64,000 bases of DNA, taken from assembly GCF_015832195.1 (NCBI RefSeq), contig NC_052017.1, positions 69,317,801 to 69,381,800 on the forward strand, given 5' to 3'. The translations under genes and the position numbers were made by a program. Within the stretch, counting starts at the first letter, position 1; each line of letters begins with the position of its first letter. Of the stretch, positions 11,037-24,700 are shown piece after piece. The notes below the pieces were generated by a model. It saw only the letters and a program-made list of their open reading frames with translations, was not told the origin of the DNA and searched no databases. Source of the stretch: Motacilla alba alba (taxonomy: Eukaryota; Chordata; Aves; Passeriformes; Motacillidae).

Positions 11037-11042
11037 AATAAA
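11037..11042 (+). terminator. Poly(A) signal AATAAA for a possible divergent transcript
   Basis: A canonical AATAAA lies 8 nt after the stop of the plus-strand 138-codon frame. An A-rich genomic tract starts immediately afterwards. AATAAA is common by chance in AT-rich DNA, but here it lies just outside the CpG island where early termination of divergent transcripts is usual. Confidence 0.35.
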
Positions 11043-11101
11043 CAAAAAAAAAAACAAACAAAAAACCCAAAAAACCCCCAAACAAACCCCAAACAAACCC
11101 T
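11042..11101 (+). repeat. A/C-rich low-complexity tract with a minus-strand G-quadruplex motif
   Basis: The tract consists of A runs followed by CAAA/CCC units. C runs at 11066-11068, 11075-11079, 11087-11090 and 11098-11100 are separated by 6, 7 and 7 bases. The minus strand therefore has four G runs of at least three with loops of at most seven, the standard quadruplex pattern. Confidence 0.8.
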
Positions 11102-14100
11102 GAGTCTAGGAGCACAATGCCCTTCAAATGGAACTGTACTCTCAAATAGTGAACACCTTCTTGCATGCCACTCCCCACTTCCTCGGTTTAAATTCCCTTG
11201 AAGCCTCGCGGCCTGCAGTGCCATGGAGAATTTGTATTACGTCAGGGTTACTCAGTTGCAGGATGTCACCCCAGTTGTACCATTTCTGCCTCCTGTTTCT
11301 GAAGCCTTTTCTCGACAAGCACATGCAGTTTTGTCAAGTTGGTAGCTTCAGCTACTACTTGTGCAAAAGGACTTCATCCCACTAAGTGCTTGCTTTATGG
11401 ATGTAGAGCCTCAGAGAGGAAGGGCACCACACATGGGCTCCACCCTCTCAGTTCTAAAATGACACAGGGAAATAAAAGGATATCAAATTCTGATACCTGA
11501 ATTTCAGAATTCCATATACCAGAAATAAGGCACAAAACTTATTTGAAAACCTAGGATTTGAGATTAGAGGGAGTTAGGAGCAAGTTTCTTTTCTTTACTT
11601 ATTTATATACATCGTTTACTCTCCTCTTAGGTCTGAGCTGCATAGAACAGTGTATGAGCTTCAGCCTTAAAAATTGTCCTTTATGTGGCCAGATAAGCTT
11701 GTCATTTCTAGCTTTCTTTGGCAGTCCTTTCATTGGACTTACCTTTTTTCTTGTTCTGTTCAAAAACCTGATGAGTCAGGCTGACAGTGTAAGTCCTGAA
11801 GCTGTGATAAAGGAGCCCACATCCCTGGGGCCTACGTGTGCAGTTAAGAGCCTTATTTTGGTTACTTATTCGGTTACTTTCTCCAAACAGTATTTTTCCT
11901 ACCCCAGTTATCCAGTGTCCCACAAGAACTGTTTTTCACATGTAGCATTTTCCTTGACTATTTTTCCCAAAAACACTCCACTGAGGGGGGAAGCTGGTTC
12001 ACACCTTTCATAAATGCCTGATTAATCGAGTGCATCAGTTGACCAATGACCTTTAGCTTTGGTTTTACTCTCAGGTGACAGGCACCTCCTGCTCTTCCTC
12101 TATTCAGAGCAGTAGATCTCCTTCCTGCTCAGTGGCTTCACTCCCAAGTGATTCAGAACAGAAGAGTCTGCAATCTGTGCCACTTCTGTAAGAGGAGCAT
12201 CCCATCAAGGCTTTGCTCAGAACACTTTACCAGGGTTCATACTTGTATTTTTGGTCAATAGTAATACTAGAAACAGGCAAGTGAAACCAGACAGGGTGTA
12301 GCCCAGTTCAGGTTCCAGCTGACTGAAGCTAAAAAGAAGAAAAAAAAAAAAAAAAGGAAAAAAAAAGCCCCCTTTAACTTGTTTAAATTTCTGTCCCATT
12401 TATAAGTCTGGCAGTAGTAGTTACAGACACAGTTAGCCAGCTACCATAATCCTGCTAGGTCTGCCCCTGGCATGCACAGGCACATTCCAGGTTTAATGCA
12501 CAAAGACTGTTCTGTCACCAAAATCTTCCAAAGTACATTTACAGAAGAGACTGAAGGCTCAATTGTGGCCCAGGTACTAGATTTTACCTAAGTTCCTCTG
12601 GTGTTGACAGCAATTTATGTCAGACTGCAGCTGAAAACTGGACCAGCAGCCCCCAGGGACTCCAGGATTAATATTCACTCTGAGTGCTAGGCTGCACTGA
12701 TGTCTCCTTGCTGCCTCCAGCACCTGTACCATGGCATGTGCTGCCTTACTTAGAGCTTTGTCTGCCCACCCCGTAATCACTTTCTCACACGTCCGTGTGG
12801 ACCCAGCTCTGGCTTCTAAAACTGGCAAGGCCCCACGGAAAGAGGAGACAGCAGACTGATGCACATCTGCACCTCCAGCCCCCTTGGATCCCTGGAAGAA
12901 GAGAGATGCTTGTGTGAGCATGGGTGTCCAGTAAAAGTTTTATGCCCAGTGAGTAAATGGTCTGACAAAGCCTCGGGGGACACAAAGAACAGCATGTGCA
13001 GCATTACCTTTAAAGCTGCCGCTCCAAGAACTGAGGGGAAAGAGATAGGACAGATGTGAAGAAACTTACTTGGTACTGTGGATAAAAACAAGTATCTCAG
13101 GGAAAGAAGGGTGGAGAGCACAGCTAATTGAAAAGTTGAGCTGGTTAAACTATTAAATAATGTAAAATGAGCAAAGAAGAAGCAGAGAGGAAGAACTGGA
13201 GAGGAAATAAGTGTCATTGAGAGTAAGGAAGAAAGGGGTAGTAGGAGAAAAGGACTGAAGTGTGTTAGATTGCAAAAAATAGCACCTTAAATGTTAAGGA
13301 AAAGTGAAAACGCAGGAGAACATCTATACACTGAAATCTTATTGCGCTTGAATACCACATATTTTGCAGTCCTGATGATCTTAATGGTTAAATGAGGATG
13401 TGACCATATTGCCCTTGAAATTTGGAAAGGCAGCTATGTGTCGTTTAAGATATCTTGTGAATCAGTTGTAAGTTCTTGCAGGAAATAAGTAGCCTTTCTT
13501 CAGAAGTAGAAATAGCTGATATAAAATACTGGCTTTACTCTCTATAGGACAAAGGTACCGCTAATTTTTTTACAATAATAGCATCACTCGTGCTAGGCTG
13601 AGATGAAAGTTGTCACGATACCACTGCATCCTATTCTGAACAGCAGTTTGAAGTTGTCATTGGACTGAGTGGAGCCCTCTTTCTCTGCATCATTCCATGC
13701 AACAAAGGGGAAAACTGACTCTGTTTGGTTTTTTCTGGGGTTCTTCTGAATGATCCTCCTCCAATAGTTTAAGCAACTTGTGCATTGTGGTGCTGTGAAC
13801 TCCATTAAATCAGTATCCATGGATCACAGAAGAATGCTGACTCCAACACATTTTACTATGCTTGTCTGCGGCTGCCAAATGCTTTGGATCCTGTCCCCAG
13901 CTGTGAAGTCCACGGTGGCATCTAGGGGCTGTTCACAACCCCACCAGGGCTGGTTGGGGAGTGCAGAAAAGGAGCCAGTGGAGGATGGGTAGCTCATCCA
14001 AGTGCACTGTCCTTTCTGAGGAGCTTTTGGTTTATACAGGCAGGCAAGAAAGGTAGGCCCAGGATAAGGTACTGTAGAAATAACTTCTTTTTCTGGTTTG

Positions 14101-17100
14101 TTGTTTTTAAGTAATGGCAGCAAATATTTGTATTCATGGACTTCACAGAGCTAGGGAGCTGTGGAAAACGCGTAAAAGGAGGGAAGGGTGAGTCCAGGGG
14201 GGATCCATCACAATGTGAAAGAAAGTGTAGATGTTAGAGTGAGAGGAAAGATCACCAGATCTCATGAGGAAATAAGAAGTGAAGAGTGGGCAGAGACAAG
14301 AGGATGAATGGAGAGAGTTTCATAATTGTTTTTCTAGCAGTTATCTTTAAGATTTGAGGGCATGTGGAGTGATCCACAGCTTCAGTGCTCTGACATGGTG
14401 ACTTAGCAGATGGAGCAAAAATAGTAGGGTTCAAGGATGGTTCTGGAAAGTGAGGCCAGAGCCTGGAGATAAGCAGCACTTGGGATCCACTTGCTTCTCA
14501 GGTGGTTCTTTTGTGCCTGACAAATCTTGCACTTCTTCCCAACAGGATGAATTTCTTTCCAAAAGGACCTTCTCAGTGGAAAATGAAGTTGAGTCATCAG
14601 TGCTTCGACTCCACAGTACAGAGGGGGGAAAATTCCTGGCGGTACTGACTCCCAGCTGGAGCTCTTTGTGTTCAGCATTTGTGGTCTGTGCCCAGCCCAC
14701 AAAGTACTAACAGCCTCCTTTTCCTTTTCACAAAGGCTTGCCTGCTTACTTCTGAAGGGGTGGGTAAGTGGTTGGACTTGCTAAATTCTTGGCAAAGATT
14801 CATCCTTTGAAAGGCAGAGACCCAATTCCTGTTGGTGCTGTCATGATGTGATTTTTACAGCACTCTGCACAGCCTGGTGTTTCAAAGGCGGACGCAGTGC
14901 CAGTGCCATGTTGCTCTCTCACATCAATCTCCAACACTACTGAGAAATCGTGCTATCCTGCAGTAAAACAGATGGAAGAACAGGATCCAGGCTGAGCTTG
15001 GTGCCACTGTTTATATCCATCCTAAAAGTTTGTGCCTGGGAGACTCAAGTCTGGAACAGCACCATGACCAGGCATGAGAGTCTCAGTCCCTCCTGTGCTT
15101 GGTGCAGGAACAGCACAGGCATGAAGAAATGGGGATGCTGGCAGAGCTTTAGGCAGCATGGTGGGCTGTGTTTGTTAGCCTCAGGCACATGGGCAGGGCT
15201 GTGGTTAGCTGGACCTTGGACCTTCTGCAGCATCTCTGGGCAGAGGCTGCTGATATGGGATTCTGGGCCATGAGCATGGCTGGAGGAACCTGTTGGCAGG
15301 CAGGGACAGCCAGGGCTGCAGATACCTTTGCGGCTCGGATAGAGCAGCCAGGGATTCAAGCCAAACCCTGACTCTAAAAGAAATACTGTTTTGTTTAAAA
15401 GGAGCATGGCAGTGACAGTCTAGTACCTCCCTGCTTGTGGTCCCCAAGCAAGTCAGCCCTTGGTGCAATGTGTTCCTCAAGCACACGGAAATAATTAACA
15501 AATGTTCCTTTGTATCTCAGCCAGCACTGGAGGTACCTAATTATGGACATTGTTTCTGTAAGAAACACCAAATAAATGTCCCTTTTCATTCCCAGCAGAG
15601 AGTAAAGAGTCATGAATACAAAAAGCATCAGACCCAGCGATGTGTTAGCATATGCAATTGTCCCTTGCAGCTTTGTGAACTGATGCTAACTGGACTGCAG
15701 CCACTGGAGTTAAAACACCTGAGAGAAGGAACAGGTTTGTAACTGGAAGGAAAAGGAGAATTCTCTGTGCATGACTGATTAGAAACACTTTTGCCCAACA
15801 TGATTGTTTCAGTATGTACTAGGAGTTGTGAGACTTTTAAGGGTTGACAGCTCTTTGAGAAATCTAGTGACTGAAGTTCAGAAAACTTTAAAAGCATAAT
15901 TTTGCTAGACCTGACAAGCAAGTTTGCATATTTTAGAAAAGCTTACAAAGAGAGAAGTTGAATCCCAAATATCCAACTCCCTATGATGGTCTTCACATGC
16001 AGTGCTTCCAGCAGGATAGCAGTGATATGAAAATACACCATGCAGAATGAATGCTGTCAACATTTAATTGATAGGTTTGAAAAACCACCAGAAATCACTG
16101 GGCCTGATGAGAAACATCAATATAAAAAATGTGACTGATTAATTCTTGTTTGTTGGTCTTTGTTTCTTTTTTTCCTGAAGAGTTAAGTTATATTATAAGC
16201 CTTGAAAGTCTGCCCAAAGAAAGAGAAAAGAGCAGCTACTGGAAGGCCAGGTTTTTCCCAAATGCCACAACTCATACACATACACAGACAAACCCATGTA
16301 TCTCCATCCCGTGCCCTGATGTGTACCAAGATTCATCTTTTTATTACAGACATTTTCTTTATGGGGAGTAAGTTTCAACAATGCAGAGTTTGTACTCCTG
16401 TTGGAATTCTTTAGTCCACTCACTAATGTGAATGAGGACATCAGGGACTGCTGCTGTGGAAAGACATCAGAATACAGTATAAGAGTTCTCTTCTCTCTTC
16501 TTTCTTTTTTTGGCCTTCCCTAAATATAGTCTAGTATACACCCAAATCCTTACATAAATATTGTCCAAAAGACTTCTAATCAGAAAGCAAACAACAACCC
16601 CATATTTCTCGCACTATAAAAAAGACCACCTTGGGAAAAAAACAATTCACTCACAGAGTGGTATGGTGTCTGTTAAGAGAGTTCCCATTAAGCAAATGTT
16701 AGCTATTCAATGAATTAACTGAAATGGGGTGGTAAGTCAGCATCTGTTCCTTGTCACTGAACTCAGGGCTATAGCAGAGAGCAAAGAAAGAAGTGAGTTG
16801 TAAAAATTTTTAGCAGGAAAAGGAAAAGAAATAGCTGTCCTGTAGTCTGGATGATTTTTTTGGAAGATGGGTCAAAATACCCGTGGTTGCTTTTCGAAAT
16901 TGTCTCCCCACTCATAAAACACACGAGTAGAACATGAGAGATACAAGATACGGACCAGTGAGGACTCTGCTTTTCTGGAACTGTGGTGTTTTGTAACAGC
17001 ACATGTATTTGGCTAGATATACGCTATTCACACTTTTTATGTATCTTTTTGCATTTTATTTGTGGCTAAGTGTAAGGTAAGAATTAATGCTGTTGTTTTA

Positions 17101-18564
17101 ACATGCTTATTTCAAGTGGGTAAAAGCTGTCCCACAATCTTGTGTGCCTGGGATGAATTGTTCTGTGATTAGTTGTGACCAAACTCAGAAGAGTTATACA
17201 CAAAATTACTTCTTTATTACCCCATTAGAACGCATTAACTGTTTGCAAGGTGCTGACAGAGTCAGACCCTGGTAGCCCTTCTTTCGCTTTGTCACAAACT
17301 ATGCCGGCTCTGAACCAACAAACAGAACGTGCTGGAGCTGGTCAAAGAGGAACGTGGGTGCCAGTGATGGGGAAATGACAGAATTCACATTTCCTTGGGG
17401 CTAGAAAGAGGCAACACTACGGTAAAAGTCAACAGGATTTCAAGAGGACAGATTTCAGTTATCCAGAGAGTCGTTAGGTAACATTTCCTGGAGGGCTGAT
17501 CTAAGGAAAAAAAAAGGGAATTTAAAAAAGAAATCATGTACCATGAAAGAAATTATATTAAAGGTGCAACTGCAAACTTTCCAGGTGCAGGCAATGGTCA
17601 GGAAGCAGAGTACGTGACCAACTTGGTTATATGCCTTTGATCCCTAGCATGGGAGGAAATTATATAGGAAGTAGAAACTGTATCAGAGTACTAAAGATTA
17701 TTTTCAACAGCACACAAGAGCAACACCAGATAAGCCAACGAGATGATAGTCCTGGCAACTATTGCTTGTGAAATCCTTCTGTCAGTGCATTAATAATAGG
17801 GGAAAAAAAAAACCAGAGTTAATTAACTACTCAATGAAATAGTAATTATAGCAAATGACATTGAAAAAGAGATTATTTAATGTCTTTTTGCTGAAATGTG
17901 ACTGACAGTTAAGATCCATAGCAAAGGAATGGATCTATGCAAGGTGGTGTTTTCTTTAACAGTCTAGAAGATGGAATAGAGGGATTTCTGTGAGGCTGAG
18001 TGGGAATAGAAATAAGTTAGATTAGAAACAAAAGTTATCTCCAATAAAATGGTTTGTGGGGAAAATCATATTAATTCAACAGGGACTAATTCAAAATGGT
18101 GCATTTTGGTGAGGGGGTTGTGGAACTAATAAGTTTAAAAAACACAAGATAAGGAACTGGGATGTTAAAATAAGTAACTTTAAATGGAACCAACATAAGC
18201 ATATTGTGACTGAAATGGGAAAACATAGTACAGATACAGGTATAATCTATAAGTAGGTGAAGTAATACTGATGCATGGTTAAGTGTTAAGGTCTCAAACA
18301 GGGTCATTGTGTTTGTTGCAGGATGTTCAGAAGCTGGAAGACAGCCATGAAAATCACCAAACTCTAAAAAATTTGGAAGCAAAGTTTGGGAAAAAAAGTG
18401 GGGTGTTTTAGCATAGGAGTGAATGATACTGTCCAGGAAGGAAGGAAGGACCAAGACATTCTTCGAATGCATAAGAAGGTGCTACAAAAAGTTAGGGAGT
18501 AATCTGTTTTCTGTCCTCTTTATGGATAGGGCAAAATATAGTAGAATTTTAAGGTTATGAATTT
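11102..18564. other. Intergenic stretch, no gene recognised
   Basis: No coding exon, RNA gene or clear transposon was recognised here. It contains a poly(A) run at 12331-12366. The part around 14950-15400 is somewhat richer in G and C but lacks the CpG density of a promoter. The longest open frame (11558-12013, plus) has no family resemblance. Confidence 0.6.
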
Positions 18565-18742
18565 ACAGCACAGGAAGAGATCGCATAGGCAGCTTGTGGC
18601 AACTCCACAGATTAGTTCCCTGATAACAGACTAGATGAATATTTATCAGGAATGACCTGCAACAGTTGCCCCTGGCCTGGACAAGTGACATTCTACTTGA
18701 TGCTTCAAGGGTGCCTTCAGCCTTACAGTATTTTGATAGGAG
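18565..18742 (+). repeat. Old CR1-like LINE 3' fragment
   Basis: The sequence contains, in order, CAGGAAGAGATCGCATAGGC, a segment like GATGAATATTTATCAGGAAT, and GCCTGG-ACAAG-TGA, followed by CTTCAAGGGTGCCTTCAGCC and CTTACAG. This resembles the 3' part of old amniote CR1 copies in sense orientation (GGCCTGG..., then CAAGGGTCCCTTCCAGCC). Divergence is high and the 3' tail is not preserved. Confidence 0.5.
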
Positions 18743-21700
18743 TGAGATCTTGACCTCCACAGTACCAATATCTCAATACCAAAGAATCCCGTTGAATTTC
18801 CACAAATCCTCAAGTGCCAGAAAGGCTTTCATAAATGGCACTAGCTAATCCTACAGCAGCCAAATGTTTATTGTGCTCTCCTGCTCTTGGTGTACTCTTC
18901 AGGGTTACACAGGTAGCAGAGCTGCAATCAGGGTGGGAGACTGAGTCCCATAGATTACTCTTGTCTCACACAGGTCATCACTTCCCTGTTGCTTGACACC
19001 AGCTGTTCTTTCAGCCATAAATGTGATAGCTGAAAAAACACTTGTGACAACCCCAGTTTGAGGGATCAGCACGGGTGAGGCTGAGAGACAAGAGCTATAG
19101 CCAGGCTGGCTGGGCAATAATTTCACTGACAAGGGATGCAGTACTACAGCACCCAGAAACAAGGAGCAGAGCAGGTCCCGTGATAGTAACCAGGGTTAGT
19201 CAAGTCTAGTTCACCAGGCAAGTCTGTAGAAATGAGACAACGCCAAGGACAAGCCTGCAATATCAACTCTGCAAGCCAGAGCCGGTGTCCAAATCAGTGA
19301 GGCACATTGCCAGGCACAGGGATCATGGGTGAGTGCCTTGGCTTGAGCAGACCTCCTAAGCCGAGGGGACCAGACTTCTCCTTCCTCAGCTTTTTCTCAC
19401 CCATTTCCTTCCCCAGCACGATTCCAAGATTCCAAGCAAGAGCGCCAGATCTGAGCTGGCCTCAGGGACCAACTCCCAAAAGGCTGGGTAGGGCAGTGCC
19501 TTTACAATACAGGCAAAAACATTTGCCGCAGCACCAAAGAAAGCAAATTCCCCAGCATTCAGAATGACAGATCCATATTGCATTTTAAAGGATAGCCAGG
19601 CACTGATGAAAGAAAGACCACTGATAAGCCACAGTTCAAGGGAAAAAAACCACCCCAAAACATATTTTCAACCTCAGTGGCTAGTTTTAACCAGCTCATA
19701 CTCTCAAGGCTGTTGCCATAAGAAATGAGGATATGTTGTTTTGTTTGGTTTGGTGGTTTGCTTGTTTTATGTTTTGTTTTGATTTGTTTTGTTTTATTTT
19801 GTTTTGGTTTGGTTTGGTTTTTTTATGGGGCAGATTAGCAGTGACATTTCTGATACCCTCATTTCTGGCTTCTCTAGGCTCAAGTGACTAGATCTGCTAA
19901 TGACAACACTCCTTCCAAAACATTTTCTGTATTGTAGAATCCAGGCCTACACCCATAACCTCCCTGAGTGTAATTGAGGTGGTCACCACTTTTTATTGCT
20001 GTACCCCCTTTGCCCAGCAGCAAAGGACCCCCAAAGAATTTGGCCCAAAATGTTCAGTATTTTATTTGTGTTTTACAGTCACTACATGATTATTGGAACA
20101 AAAAAAGTTTTCTTGGTTAACTGAGGAAAGATTTGTTTGGCAGGACTCGAGCCATCATGCTAAAGTGTTTGACTATAGCTGTGGTGACACAATTGGCCCA
20201 TGTGTATGAGGAAGTGACAGCATCAGCTGTGTCCCGCCTCTGACTCTACCAACAAATCTGACCATTTTGGAGACTATGATTACTTGATTATCTTTGTCAG
20301 ATGCTTTCACTGACTCATATGTTAGGGACTATGAGGTAGTGTCTCTGCCTTCTGGATCAAATTAGCCATTGGTGTGGCTGAGCCAGATGGTAATAGAAGC
20401 ATCTGCTCAATTCTGGTGGTTAATCTTTGAATACCACCCTACTCATCATCCAGCCTGTTCCCTTTTCCTTCCAGGGTGTTTCTGAAGAGCTGTCTCCTCT
20501 GGCCAGGCAAAGAGCAATTGTACAGGAATCCCTATGGCTTGGGTAGAAGGGTGTGCTTTTGCAGGCATGCTTTGCTTTTCAAACCAAGCTATTAAACTCA
20601 CTGAGTCAAACAAGGAAAGGTATTTCACCAGACCTCAAGAGACTTCCTGTAACCACTTCAGGATGAGCACTGTTTTGGCTTTGCGAAAACAAGAAGTGAG
20701 GGGCAGTAAGAAGGGAAAGGAAGAGTTATATAGCAGAAAACTGATTAACCAAGATGGAGCTTCTCTGTCACACATACAGAGACTTCATCCAAAATTATAA
20801 AGAGGCTTTTTTCTCCCTGGTGGCAACCGAACTAGCATTTAGTTAAATACAAACGTGTATCAGGTTTGGTATTGGCTTTCTGCAGAATTGGGTGGGGCCT
20901 CCCAGGACAGAGCCTCAGGAGTGGTTCTCAAACTTCTTTGGATAAATCTTGCTTTTTTCCATTCCCAACATCACCCCTGCTTTGAACACCTAGGGATGTT
21001 TCTGGTTGCCTGCTGGCAAAATGGCACTGGAAAGAAATTTGTTAAATTAGCACTTCTTGCTGCCAGAAAACTTTTTGACTGCAAGGTGGGAATGTGAGAA
21101 ACCTCCCACTCTGCACATGAGGCACACATTCGGCTGCTATGCTCCACTGGAAAAAATCTGCTGTAATTTCAAACAGAAACCACAGAGGTCTGACAAAGCC
21201 TGTAGGAAACTCCTGGAACTTTTAACCAAATTATTACTGTGTTTCTAAGTGGTTGGACTTTATGTGCTAGCCTGCATTACTTGTCCGGCAAAGTCCTTAT
21301 CATGATATCCAACCAAACTTCCCATTGACTAGGATGAGATGGCCAGCAATGCACACTATAACAATGTAAAGGACAGGATATACACAGAAAAGACTATTTA
21401 GATTTTTTGGTGGTCTCCATTTTTCCAAACAGGATTTCACACCCACATTTTTACCATGTTTTTCTTTCAGCAGATTTCTGGCAAGTGCAACCTTCACCCA
21501 GGGAAATGAAGACCTCATTTGGAAAACAGGAATCAAATTATTGGCTGTAAAAAATGAGATTATGCTTATCATCTTTTTCATTGTAAGACAGCAAGGTGTC
21601 TTCCTTTAGGTTCCTTCTCCAAGTGTCTCAATCCTCAACACAGCTGGAACAGCCAGGCTTGCTCTTTGGGTTCAGGTGGCTGTACATGCTTAGGGGAGGA

Positions 21701-24700
21701 ATTGCCAGTCTGGACAGTGGTCCAGATTTATCACTTCCTGAGCTCCATGAGCCTTGAATCAGATTTTCTCTCAAGTTCATCAGAGGAGTGATCAACGAAA
21801 ACTACAGTAACCAAAACACTGTTTGGCAGGCTGAGTAAAAAGTAATAAGTAACCACCTCATTTCATCAACCCTAACATCAGTGCAGTCATTTAAACCCTG
21901 AGACTGTGAACCAGAAGGTTGGAAGCAAACTACTCCAGTCAATGGAAAGACATTCACGAAGTTAAATGGCTTTGTATCAAGCTTTTACTGGATAGAGCTA
22001 TAAAATATTTCCTCCAGAAGTTCTGCAGGCTATTTTAGTCTATCCTCACTGTGGAGAAGGAAACTAGAAAACAATAGCTGGCCAGACCAGGAGAAAATAC
22101 ATAAATATGGGCAGTGGAAACAGCAAGGTAAAATCTCATAGGTATATAGCCAAAGTATGACCAGTATGCTTAATTGTAGCTTGTAGACTGCTCTCCAGTG
22201 GCTGTTCAGTTGTACTGATTCATAACTCTGCATGGAAGTTCTGCAGGGTGTGTAGCGTTTCTAAAAAAATTAAAAAATTAAATGAATCCTAGATGAGATA
22301 TTGTTAAAACAGCAAATTAAAGCTGGAGTTCTAAAAAGATTTAAAGTATAGAGTATCAAGCAAAAGGCATACCATTTCTGTTAGAAGGAGAGTCTTTATT
22401 TTAAATCTCATAAAAAGAGCATTCAATTAGCCTGCCAAAAAGATGTTTGTACTTTTGAATCTGGATATCAGCATGTAATATATTTCTAGTTAAATTATTA
22501 CGTAACATAATTTATTGTATTAATAAAACACAAAGGATTCAAATCAACTTGCACAATGTCTAAGTGTGAGTGATTCACTCTTTCAGTCTGTTGAGTTTGA
22601 ATCTTGTTTTAACACCAGCCACATCTTTTTTTCAGCTAGAATAAAAGTGGTTTATATTACTCTGTTAATTATGTGAGCCTTTAAAACTGTGGTTTGGAAA
22701 ACATTACACATCTGAGGTATTTGTGCAAATTAAGGGATTAATGACAAAGAGCTGTTTTCTTTGTTTTTAAATGGGAGTCCTTGAAAGGAGTCTGAATGCA
22801 TGAGGTGGAGCTGAACCAGGACTGGCATGTTTGTGTGCATTCCCCTCCCTCCTCTTTCCCCATGCCTTCTCCTCAGCAAGATACAGATCATCTTGTGAGC
22901 CTTGTGGGTGACAGCTGGCTGGCAGGTTACCTCCTCGCTCACCTCAGCATATCCTCCAAGCTAAAACCTAGTTCTCAGGTGCTAAAAAAGAGCATATATG
23001 TACCAGCACATGCACTCAATTGTGCAAATAAAAATAACAGCTTTGTCCCTCCTTATCTTTCAAAAAAGATTACTTGCATTACTGGAGGCCAAAACACAAA
23101 CTGTGCTTTAACCAAATAAAAGTTATTGAGCTCAACAGAGCAACTAAGTAAAATTTAATGGCCTGTGACTTAGAGGTTACACCATGTGATCTAGTCCCTT
23201 TTGGTTTCCAATTCCACAAACCTAAATGGAATTTAAGTGGTGCTCTTTTTTTTGTCTTTAATTAGAACTTTGGTGAGACTGGAGGGGCCTACTAGCTTCA
23301 GCCATATGTAGGTGTGGATGGATGGCTGTATTTTCGTTGGGTAAAAGACTGCCCTTCTGCATTGTGTTTGGCTCCATTTTTGAGGTGGCTGGATATCCAG
23401 TCCAAATACAAATTCGCTCAGAATTAATTTCCACTTCCTATCCTTCCTTTTGCTTAAACAAATATAATCCAGGATTCAGCTTGCAGAATTCCTGGCTTTG
23501 TGGGCAGGGCTGCAGGGTCATTCAACAACCAAAGCGCAAAGTACATAAGGAGCATGCAAGATGTATCCAGAAATTCTTTGGTATAATAATCTGACTCAAT
23601 ACCTCCAGTCAAGAAAGTTAATAATTATTTCCAAGTAACTTTTGCCAGACAGCTGTGCAATTGCTTAATCGCTTATGTGCTGACTCAGGAGTGAGACCTG
23701 AGAGGTATTACAGAGAAGATCCCTACAGAGAAGAACATGAAATAGATCAAAGCAGATATTGAAATACACACTGTCATAGTTCCAAATGTGTCTTCCAGGT
23801 CAAACTGACTGAGAAGAAACCCTGGAAATTACAAACTTGGATTTTTAAGCAGCCATCAGAATTCAGCATCTTACCTGGGTCCAGTGAGCTCTTGACAGCT
23901 TATTTCCAATTACTTTGTCCAAAGGCTGAGAAGGACTTACTATGTCACAGTCATTGAGCATCTAACTTGGCCTAAAGGCAGAATTTGCCCGATAAAAAGC
24001 CTTCTGAGAAGTTAATGGGATACTTTATTAATGGGGCTGTTCATTCATGGCAGTTCTACCTACTTAGCAACAAGTAAGTGAAGAAAATATTTGAAGATTT
24101 GTTATCCACCACTTGTGCCAGTACATGGTCTCTACAGGATACTCCTCTGAAAACTTCTGCGTTAAAACTACTACCATAGCATATTCAGGGTGACATAAGT
24201 AACACCTAGTGCTTGCTTCAGTGTGGACTTCATTCTAAAATCAAGGCCAGATCATGTTTTAAAAATCTCCCCTAGAATTATCAGGACTCCCTTCAGGACT
24301 GTGAATCAAACAGAGTATCATGCTTTGCTCCTTGCCTTTTTTCAGGCGGAAATAAAAAGTAATTGGAAAACATCCAAGATCTACCAGAGAGATAGGGCAG
24401 CTGTAATTTTTACTATTAAAGTCTTGCTAAAAATTTCAGGGTTCTGAGTAATACTGTGAAGTCATAGAGGAAAAGAACTGGAAGCCATGGCACAGTTAAA
24501 GGTGAGGTTTGGGAAGCTTAGAAATTTCTACTGTTTGCAAAAATTAGTAGATTGGATAGATGCTTACATCCTGACTGTGATGCCTTAACTTTTAGCTTTC
24601 AAATTATCCAGATTCTGTACTGCATTGGTGTATAACTCTGAACTTCATACATAGTGCTAGCAAGTTCTCCTCAGAGTTTAGTTGGACTAAACAATCCTTT

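Noticed and set aside
10690..11060. Processed pseudogene ending in a genomic poly(A) tail
   Set aside because: The A-rich tract after AATAAA suggested this, but it grades into CAAA/CCC units, I saw no target-site duplication, and the upstream sequence matches no mRNA I recognise.
11558..12013. 151-codon hydrophobic plus-strand frame
   Set aside because: Non-ATG-like context and composition follow local T richness; no family similarity and no supporting splice or promoter signals.
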